NCBI GenBank assembly: GCA_940746715.1
Contig: CALNWN010000001.1
Location: forward strand, 930,001-994,000
DNA: 64,000 nucleotides
From: an uncultured Paraburkholderia sp.
GTDB taxonomy: Bacteria > Pseudomonadota > Gammaproteobacteria > Burkholderiales > Burkholderiaceae
Reading direction: 5' to 3'
This document shows positions 57,676-64,000 of this stretch, one piece after another. Each line of letters starts with the position of its first letter. The first letter of the stretch is position 1. The position numbers were made by a program, and so were the translations under genes. Under the pieces are notes generated by a model. It saw only the letters and a list, made by a program, of their open reading frames with translations. It searched no databases and was not told the DNA's origin.

Positions 57676-57930
57676 ATGATTGTCCATCACGGAATCATGA
57701 TCTCGTATGGGATGGTGGCGTTTGTGTGCCTCGGGGTGCTGCTGATCGGCGGATTACTGATCGCAATGCGGCTGCGGCACAAATACCATCCAAATCTGAT
57801 AGGCGCGCTGATCGGCGAATTGCTGTGTTTCCTGCTGCTCGCAAAAAATCGTCGACGCTCGGGTAGCGCAGGCGCACGCCCAGTTCTTCTTTCAGGCGTC
57901 GATTCACGAGCCGCCTCGACTCGCGCATGA
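57676..57930 (+). CDS. Small membrane protein
   Basis: Very strong ribosome site (AAGGAGGGG) 3 bases before the ATG. The protein reads MIVHHGIMISYGMVAFVC, then LGVLLIGGLLIAMRLRHKY and HPNLIGALIGELLCFLLLAK, two or three hydrophobic segments. After the A run at 57841-57846 the frame loses membrane character; with one more A the stop would come nine codons later. The 3' part is antisense to the end of the epimerase gene. No family recognised. Confidence 0.55.
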   Translation: MIVHHGIMISYGMVAFVCLGVLLIGGLLIAMRLRHKYHPNLIGALIGELLCFLLLAKNRRRSGSAGARPVLLSGVDSRAASTRA

Positions 57931-58776
57931 ACGACAGCAAGGTCGGCTCGATCTGCTCCTCGGCCTGCGCCCGCGTGATGCGCGGCGGGCGTGCCAAACC
58001 GAATGCATCGGCAACCCGATCGAAGTACTCGCCCATTTTCAGCGATGAGTCGTCGGACGCGTGAATCACGCGCGCCGGCCGCCCGCGCAGGGCAAGACGC
58101 ACGAGGTCGCGGCGAGATCGTCGGCGTGAATGTGGTTCGTGTAGACGTCGTCCGCGGCGACGAGCGCCGGCGTGCGCTTTTCGAGTCGCGCAAGCGGCAG
58201 GCGGTTGCTCGCATAAATGCCCGGAATCCGCGCGATGCTCGCGGCAATTGCGGCGCGCGACGACGCGCGTCTCGTCGATCCATGCGCCGCCGCAGTCGCC
58301 GTACACGCCCGTCGTGCTTGCGTAGACCAAGCGCAGCGGCGCGTGCGAAGCGGCGGTGCGGCGAAGGCCGTCGGGTAAAATATTGGCTGGTTCCGCGGCT
58401 GCCCACGAGGCGCGCGGCGCAGGCGTCCAACCGGCGCAAAGGCGGCGCGAGCCCGCGGCAAAGCGAGACCGCGGCGCATACCCAAGGTGGCAAGCAACGC
58501 CCGCGTACGGCGGTCGTCGTCGCCCGTTTTCTGCGGGGGAGCGAGATGCAGCACGGTCGGCGCGAGGCCCGCGAGCCGTTTCAGGCTGCGGCGCGCGTCG
58601 AGATCGCCGACGAGCGGCACGACACCCGCCGCACGCAATTCGGCGCTGCGCGCCGCGTGGCTGGTGAGTGCGAAGACGTGAGCATGCGGCCGCAACAGCG
58701 GCACGCAGCGCATGCCGACATCGCCGCAACCTACGATCAACACACGTGGACGGCGGAAGTTTCGTGTCGCTTTCAT
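57840..58776 (-). pseudogene. NAD(P)-dependent epimerase/dehydratase-like protein (several breaks)
   Basis: Starts MKATRNFRRPRVLIVGCGDVGM at 58776, a GxGxxG Rossmann start typical of YeeZ-like SDR proteins. Later parts lie in different frames: LRLVYASTTGVYGDCGGAWI (with the catalytic YxxxK region expected near), RIPGIYASNRLPLARLE, DDVYTNHIHADDLA, and RVIHASDDSSLKMGEYFDRV to RRLKEELGVRLRYPSVDDFL. At least three frame changes and a missing stretch of ~20 codons near 58255 are needed to join them. The 3' end is uncertain; one phase runs to 57695. Confidence 0.7.
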
Positions 58777-58900
58777 GGTGCACGCATTGTAGCCGTCAAG
58801 CGCCGCGGGCACCGGGCGGCGTGGCGTCGCGCGGCGCCTGCCGGACCGGCTTGCTGGGCCGGCCAATTAACGATTACCGACTTTTCCAATTCGAATACTT

Positions 58901-59933
58901 ATGGCATTTAACGTCACGCTCCGGCAAAGTGGCCGGCAGTTTCAGGTAGAACAGGACGAACCGGTGCTGAACGCGGCGTTGCGTCAAGGCATCGGCCTGC
59001 CGTACGGCTGCAAGAACGGCGCGTGCGGTTCGTGCAAGGGCGCCGTGGTGAACGGCCAGGTCGAGCAGCGCGCGCATTCGTCGTCGGCTTTGTCGAACGA
59101 TGAAAAAACCCCGCGGCATGGCGCTCTTCTGCTGCGCGACGGCGTGCTCGGATCTGGAAATCGACATCCGCGAAGTAGCGAGCGTGGGCGACGTGCAGGT
59201 GAAGAAGCTGCCGTGCCGCGTCAACGCAATCGAGCGCAAGGCCGACGACGTCGTCGTGCTCAAGCTGCAACTGCCCGCGAACGAACGCCTGCAGTATCTG
59301 GCCGGCCAGTACCTCGAATTCATTCTGAAGGACGGCAAGCACCGCAGTTATTCGATGGCGAATGCGCCGCACACCGAAGGCCCGATCGAGCTGCATATCC
59401 GTCATATGCCCGGCGGCGCCTTTACCGACCACGTGTTCAACACGATGAAAGAGCGCGACATCCTGCGCTTCGAAGCGCCGCTCGGTACTTTCTTCCTGCG
59501 CGAAGAGTCGAACAAGCCCATCGTGCTGCTCGGCTCGGGCACGGGCTTCGCGCCGCTGAAGGCCATCGTCGAACATGCGGTCTTCAAGAATCTGAACCGC
59601 CCGATGACGCTGTACTGGGGCGCGCGTCGCAAGAAAGACCTGTATCTGCTCGAACTGGCCGAGCAATGGGCGCGCGACATTCCGAACTTCGAGTTTGTGC
59701 CGGTGCTGTCGGAGCCGGACGCGAGCGATGCATGGACGGGCCGCGTGGGCTTCGTGCATCGCGCGGTGATCGAAGATCTGCCCGATCTGTCCGCGTATCA
59801 GGTGTACGCGTGCGGCGTGCCGGTCATGGTCGAATCGGCACAGCGCGACTTCACGCAGCACCACGGCCTGCCCGAAGACGAGTTCTACGCGGACTCGTTC
59901 ACGAGCGCCGCGGATCTCGCGAACGCGGTCTGA
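58901..59933 (+). pseudogene. ascD: CDP-6-deoxy-delta-3,4-glucoseen reductase-like iron-sulfur flavoprotein (one frameshift)
   Basis: Plant-type ferredoxin domain with the [2Fe-2S] motif CKNGACGSC and a fourth Cys in CCATAC, then a ferredoxin-NADP reductase-like part: HRSYSMANAPHTEG (FAD), VLLGSGTGFAPLKAIVEHA (NAD(P)) and YACGVPVMVE. The frame breaks in the C run near 59113; one C fewer gives NDEKTRGMALFCC. Repaired length is about 343 residues. AscD-type names come from deoxysugar synthesis, but in this group it may serve as a general reductase. Confidence 0.87.
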
Positions 59934-60120
59934 GCGAAACGCCGGCGCCACGCGTTGATGCAAATTCATGGTTTACACCAGCGCTTTCCTTGTCGTATTC
60001 TTTCGCGCATGAACCGCATCCAGTCCGAACTTCGACGTCGCCGCTCGCCGCTTCCTTAGGGACGCCGCCGGCTTCGTCACGGATTCGCGCTATAACAGAG
60101 CGCACGCTGTTCGAATCATG

Positions 60121-60149
60121 AAAGCCACGGCATGCCGTGGCTTTTTTGT
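60121..60149 (+). terminator. Terminator between ascD and the aminotransferase
   Basis: Perfect stem aagccacggca/tgccgtggctt followed by TTTTTT. It lies only 47 bases before the next start codon, so it may also work as an attenuator. Confidence 0.85.
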
Positions 60150-60195
60150 TTTTCCGCCTCATTCACCTCTTACCCGCTGCCTAGAGCCTGCCGTC

Positions 60196-61360
60196 ATGAA
60201 TTTCAATGAGTACCCGATCGAGTCGCTGATGTACATCACGAACCGGCCCGAAATCGTTTTCACGCACGGCAAGGGCTCGTGGCTCTACGACAACAACGGC
60301 AAGCGCTATCTGGACTTCATTCAGGGCTGGGCGGTCAATTGCCTCGGTCATTGCAACGAAGGCATGATCGAAGCGCTGAACACGCAGGCCAAACTGCTCT
60401 TCAATCCGTCGCCGGCTTTTTACAATGAGCCGATGGCGAAGCTCGCCGGGCTTCTCACACAACACAGCTGCTTCGACAAGGTGTTCTTCGCGAACAGCGG
60501 CGCGATCAAGCTCGCGCGTAAGTGGGGCAAGAAGTTCAAGGACGGCGCGTTCGAAATCATCACCTTCGACCACAGCTTCCACGGCCGCACGCTCGCCACC
60601 ATGTCGGCAAGCGGCAAGCCGGGCTGGGACACCATCTACGCGCCGCAAGTGCCGGGCTTCCCGAAGGCGGAGCTGAACGACATTGCATCGGTCGAAAAGC
60701 TGATCAACGCGAAAACGATTGCGATGATGCTCGAACCGATTCAGGGTGAAGGCGGCGTGATCCCCGCGACGCGCGAGTTCATGCAGCAACTGCGCGAGCT
60801 GACGCGCAAGCACAACCTGCTTCTGATCGTCGACGAAGTGCAAAGCGGCTGCGGCCGCGCCGGCACGCTGTTCGCGTATGAGCTGTCGGGCATCGAGCCG
60901 GACATCATGACGCTCGGCAAGGGCATCGGCGGCGGCGTGCCGCTCGCCGCGCTGCTCTCCAAGGCGGAAGTGGCGGTGTTCGAAGCCGGCGATCAGGGCG
61001 GCACCTACAACGGCAATCCGTTGATGACCGCAGTCGGCTATTCGGTGATCTCGCAACTCACGGCGCCCGGTTTCCTCGAAGGCGTGCGCGCGCGGCCAAT
61101 ACTTGCGCGCGAAGCTGCTCGAATTGTCGGAAGAGCGCGGCTTTAACGGCGAGCGCGGCGAAGGTCTGCTGCGCGCGCTGCTGCTCGGCAAGGACATCGG
61201 CAACCAGATCGTCGAAAAGGCGCGCGACATGCAGCCCGACGGCCTGCTGCTGAACGCGGCGCGCCCGAACCTGCTGCGCTTCATGCCGGCGCTCAATGTC
61301 ACGAACGAAGAGATCGACCAGATGATGGTCATGCTGCGCTCGATCCTGGACACGCTGTAA
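60196..61360 (+). pseudogene. argD: Acetylornithine-type class III aminotransferase (18-base deletion and CG deletion)
   Basis: Starts [20 protein letters not shown]. Class III marks include [20 protein letters not shown] and the PLP lysine in [15 protein letters not shown]. Two defects: after FFANSGA the expected EANEGA is missing, an in-frame loss of 18 bases consistent with recombination between two ggcgcg copies; and the run gcgcgcgcg at 61086-61094 lacks one CG, restored as [20 protein letters not shown]. It ends at 61360. Repaired length is about 394 residues. It interconverts acetylornithine and its semialdehyde or a related substrate. Confidence 0.88.
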
Positions 61361-61377
61361 CGAGAGCGGAGCGGCTG

Positions 61378-61851
61378 ATGAGCACGAGCGCCGCGCTCTC
61401 CGTCTCCATCCGCCGCTTCGACGCGCGCGACACCGACGCGGTGATCGCGCTGTGGCAGGAAGCGTTTCCGGAGTATCGGGATGCCAAGAAGCCGCAACGC
61501 AACCCGCATCTGTCGATTGCAAATAAGCTCGCCATGCAGCCGGAGCTGTTCTTCGTCGCGGTGCTGGATGAGCGCGTGGTCGGCAGCGTGATGGGCGGCT
61601 ACGACGGCCACCGCGGCTGGCTGTACTCGCTCGCGGTGGACGAGTCGTTGCGGCGGCACGGCATCGGCTCGCGTCTTGTCGCGCACGTCGAGGCCGCGTT
61701 GACCGCGCTCGGCTGCCCGAAGCTGAATCTGCAGGTGTTGTCCGCGAAGAGCGAGGTCCGCGCGTTTTACGAGGCGCTCGGTTATCGCACCGATGCGGTG
61801 GTCAGTTTGGGCAAGCGTCTTGGCGAACTCGCCGATAGCTCGGCGGGCTGA
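61378..61851 (+). CDS. GNAT family acetyltransferase
   Basis: 157 residues with the GNAT fold. The acetyl-CoA loop is SLRRHGIGSRLVAHVE (R/QxxGxG/A), preceded by LYSLAVDE. It resembles YpeA-type acetyltransferases. Substrate unknown. It follows the argD-like gene by 17 bases and probably shares its transcript. Confidence 0.9.
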   Translation: MSTSAALSVSIRRFDARDTDAVIALWQEAFPEYRDAKKPQRNPHLSIANKLAMQPELFFVAVLDERVVGSVMGGYDGHRGWLYSLAVDESLRRHGIGSRLVAHVEAALTALGCPKLNLQVLSAKSEVRAFYEALGYRTDAVVSLGKRLGELADSSAG

Positions 61852-61880
61852 ATCCGGAGGGGCGCTCACTCAGTAAAGAG

Positions 61881-61919
61881 AAAGGCCGCATGCGCGTTTT
61901 AACGCATGCGGCCTTTTTT
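61881..61919. terminator. Bidirectional terminator between the GNAT gene and livF
   Basis: 14-base stem aaaggccgcatgcg/cgcatgcggccttt with T tract on the right and A-rich flank on the left. Confidence 0.92.
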
Positions 61920-61955
61920 CATGGCGATTGAAGTGCGAGTGTTTACTCGCCCGAC

Positions 61956-62678
61956 TTATTCACCAAGATAAGCCGCCCACACCTTCGGATCGTCCAGCAT
62001 CTGCTTCGCGTCGCCCGACATCGTGACGAGACCGGAGTCCATCACGTAGCCGCGGTTCGCGGCCTGCAACGCGAGACGCGCGTTCTGCTCGACGAGCAGC
62101 ACGGTCATGCCTTCCGCCGAAATCGCGCGCACCACTTCGAAGATCTTCTCGACCATGATCGGCGACAGACCCATCGACGGTTCGTCGAGCAGCAACAGCT
62201 TGGGGCGCGAAATGATTGCGCGCGCCATCGCCAGCATCTGCTGTTCGCCGCCCGAGAGCGTGCCTGCGTATTGCGTGGCGCGTTCCTTCAGGCGCGGGAA
62301 AAAGCCGAACATGCGATCGACGTCGGCCTTGATGCCGTCGCTGTCGCTGCGCAGGTAAGCGCCCATCTGCATGTTCTCGACAATCGACATGCGCGCGAAG
62401 ATGCCGCGGCCTTCCGGCACCATCGCGAGGCCGCGCTTCAGAAGCTCGTGCGGCGGCACGCCCTTGATCGACTGGCCCATGTACTCGATGTCGCCCGCCG
62501 AGTATGGCTTGAGACCGGTGATCGCCTTCATCGTCGTGGTCTTGCCCGCGCCGTTCGCGCCGATCAGCGTGACCAGCTCGCCCTGCGCGACTTCGAGGTC
62601 GATGCCCTTGACTGCCTGGATGCCGCCGTAATTGACCTGCATGCCCTTGATTTTCAACATTGTTTGCGTCGTGGACAT
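61956..62678 (-). CDS. livF: Branched-chain amino-acid ABC transporter ATPase LivF
   Basis: 240 residues. Walker A GANGAGKTTTMKAITG, signature LSGGEQQMLAMARAI, Walker B LLLLDEPSMGLSP. With LivG it powers uptake of leucine/isoleucine/valine or other amino acids through LivHM. Start codon overlaps the livG stop (ATGA). Confidence 0.96.
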   Translation of the reverse strand: MSTTQTMLKIKGMQVNYGGIQAVKGIDLEVAQGELVTLIGANGAGKTTTMKAITGLKPYSAGDIEYMGQSIKGVPPHELLKRGLAMVPEGRGIFARMSIVENMQMGAYLRSDSDGIKADVDRMFGFFPRLKERATQYAGTLSGGEQQMLAMARAIISRPKLLLLDEPSMGLSPIMVEKIFEVVRAISAEGMTVLLVEQNARLALQAANRGYVMDSGLVTMSGDAKQMLDDPKVWAAYLGE

Positions 62679-63454
62679 CAGTGGACTCCTGCACCCAGAT
62701 AAGCTTCGATCACCTTCGGATCCTTCTGCACGTCTTGCGGCAGACCTTGCGCAATCACCTTGCCGTAGTCGAGCACCGTCATCTGGTTGCACAGGCCCAT
62801 CACGAGCTTCACGTCGTGCTCGATCAGCAGAATCGTCTTGCCGTCGGCGCGGATCTTGTCGAGCAGGCGCGTCAATTCGACTTTTTCCGTCGCGTTCATG
62901 CCGGCGGCGGGTTCGTCGAGCGCGAGCAGTTTCGGATCCGTCGCAAGCGCACGCGCGATTTCGAGCCGGCGCTGGTGGCCGTACGACAGATTGCGCGACG
63001 TGTAGTCCGCGTACTGCGCGATGCCGACGTACTCCAGCAGTTCGATTGCGCGCTCCTTGATTTCACGCTCTTCCTTGCGCTCGGCCGGCGTCTGGAACAC
63101 TGCGCCGAGCAGGCCGTGCTTCGTGCGCACGTGGCGGCCCACCATCACGTTTTCCAGCGCGGTCATGCCGCCGAACAGACGAATGTTCTGGAACGTGCGC
63201 GCAATGCCCGCCTTCGCGACCTGATACACGGTCGTCGGCGTGTAGTTCTGGCCGTCGAGCTTGAAGTCGCCCGAATCCGGCGTGTAGAGGCCCGTGATTA
63301 CGTTGAAGAACGTGGTCTTGCCGGCGCCGTTCGGGCCGATCAGACCGTAGATGGTGCCTTCCTCGATCTGAAGGCCGACGTCCGACAGCGCCTGCAAACC
63401 GCCGAAGCGCTTGTTCACGCCCTTCACGGACAGACGGATTTTTTTATCGCTCAT
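62678..63454 (-). CDS. livG: Branched-chain amino-acid ABC transporter ATPase LivG
   Basis: 258 residues. Walker A GPNGAGKTTFFNVITG, the LivG-specific ARTFQNIRLFGGMTALENVM, signature LSYGHQRRLEIARAL, Walker B LLALDEPAAGMN. Partner of LivF, 23 bases after livM. Confidence 0.96.
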   Translation of the reverse strand: MSDKKIRLSVKGVNKRFGGLQALSDVGLQIEEGTIYGLIGPNGAGKTTFFNVITGLYTPDSGDFKLDGQNYTPTTVYQVAKAGIARTFQNIRLFGGMTALENVMVGRHVRTKHGLLGAVFQTPAERKEEREIKERAIELLEYVGIAQYADYTSRNLSYGHQRRLEIARALATDPKLLALDEPAAGMNATEKVELTRLLDKIRADGKTILLIEHDVKLVMGLCNQMTVLDYGKVIAQGLPQDVQKDPKVIEAYLGAGVH

Positions 63455-63477
63455 GTTAATTTGCTCCTATCCGTCCG

Positions 63478-64000
63478 TTACGCGCGCACCGGCTTCTTGC
63501 CAGCCCGCTTCGACAGTTTCGCAATCTTGTCTTCGTGCTTCGGCGACGGCCACAGGCCTTCCGAGCGATACAGCATGATCAGCACCATCGCGAGCGCGTA
63601 GACCAGCTGACGGATCACTTCCGTATCGACGATTTCATGGCCGAAGATCATGTGTTGCAGCGGACCCATCGTCGAGCGCAGGAATTCGGGCAGCACCGCG
63701 AGCAGCACCGCGCCGAGAATCACGCCCGGAATATGGCCCATGCCGCCGAGCACCACGCAGGCGAGCACGACGATCGACTCTGGCAGTGTGAACGATTCCG
63801 GCGACACGAAGCCCTGGAACGCGCCGAACATCGCGCCGGACAGGCCGCCGAACGACGCGCCCATTGCAAACGCAAGCAGCTTCACGTTGCGCGTGTTGAT
63901 GCCCATTGCCTTGGCGGCGATTTCGTCCTCGCGGATCGCGGCCCATGCGCGGCCGATACGCGAATGCTGCAGACGCGTACACACCCAGATCACGAGCAGC
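63478..64000 (-). CDS. livM: Branched-chain amino-acid ABC transporter permease LivM, C-terminal part
   Basis: The last ~174 residues; the N terminus lies beyond the right edge. HSRIGRAWAAIREDEIAAKA (EAA-like loop) and AMGASFGGLSGAMFGAFQGF are typical of LivM. It ends with a basic tail (LSKRAGKKPVRA). The gene for LivH and the binding protein should follow to the right. Confidence 0.94.
   Translation of the reverse strand, partial: LLVIWVCTRLQHSRIGRAWAAIREDEIAAKAMGINTRNVKLLAFAMGASFGGLSGAMFGAFQGFVSPESFTLPESIVVLACVVLGGMGHIPGVILGAVLLAVLPEFLRSTMGPLQHMIFGHEIVDTEVIRQLVYALAMVLIMLYRSEGLWPSPKHEDKIAKLSKRAGKKPVRA

Noticed and set aside
60118-60195. Upstream start for the argD-like gene inside the terminator
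   Set aside because: The ATG at 60118 lies at the base of the terminator hairpin; homologues begin at [11 protein letters not shown] (60196).

Overview
The window is GC-rich chromosomal DNA from a beta-proteobacterium of the Burkholderia group, most likely Paraburkholderia or a close relative. The evidence is a Burkholderia-type 16-strand porin with an N-terminal Gln-Ser-Ser-Val-Thr-Leu-Tyr-Gly start, the order hemL-ribD-ribE-ribB(A)-ribH-nusB, the order yicC-gmk-rpoZ-spoT/relA with greB nearby, and an AscD-like flavin reductase beside an acetylornithine-type aminotransferase. I see no prophage, IS element, integron or CRISPR array. Almost everything is core or shell genome.

Layout. 1-0.9 kb: the first two genes of what looks like an aryl-polyene type lipid cluster, leaving the window to the left. 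1.4-2.2 kb: a yybP-ykoY (manganese) riboswitch in front of a TMEM165/GDT1 cation exporter. 2.2-8.3 kb: a DUF4136 lipoprotein, pepN, a HigBA toxin-antitoxin pair, fbp and tRNA-Thr. 8.3-14.3 kb: small proteins, a periplasmic chorismate mutase, a DnaQ/GIY-YIG nuclease, cspA, a candidate small RNA and a porin. 14.3-23.1 kb: greB, tRNA-Arg, the spoT/relA-rpoZ-gmk-yicC group on the minus strand, then rph-rdgB-hemW and tRNA-Ser. 23.3-31.3 kb: a Bcr-type exporter, an EVE-like protein, hemL and the riboflavin genes with nusB. 31.5-44.8 kb: an aminotransferase, a lytic transglycosylase, ubiD, LysE, threonine dehydratase, DUF2520, EthD, YggT, tRNA-Gly, trmB, uppP, DUF1439 and YkgJ. 44.9-49.3 kb: hemN, tRNA-Leu, an amino-acid permease and a secreted alpha/beta hydrolase. 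49.4-56.6 kb: a minus-strand peptide/glutathione uptake and peptidase operon (murR-type regulator, iaaA/gsiA remnant, gsiB, gsiC, gsiD, dmpA, dppA). 56.8-64 kb: a pseudouridine synthase, an epimerase, the AscD-like reductase, an argD-like aminotransferase, a GNAT protein and livF-livG-livM.

The strongest property of this copy of the sequence is its damage. About twenty of roughly sixty protein genes carry one or more frameshifts, and a few carry short internal deletions. The lesions sit in homopolymers (A, T, C runs), in CG-dinucleotide runs (always short by one CG) or between short direct repeats. The reading frame recovers at once in another phase with full protein similarity, and genes expected to be important (fbp, greB, rdgB, hemN) are hit. 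This is best explained by sequencing or assembly error, so I describe the genes as they would read when repaired and give each break point. The frameshift in rdgB creates an artificial RdgB-HemW fusion, and one missing A extends Fbp into the tRNA-Thr promoter.

No complete unknown multi-gene system is visible. The most interesting non-routine items are the manganese riboswitch, a candidate ~85-nt small RNA with its own promoter and terminator next to the porin gene, several small proteins with strong ribosome sites, a RibB protein with a degenerate GTP-cyclohydrolase half, the exonuclease/GIY-YIG fusion, and the deletion that joins iaaA to the end of gsiA.
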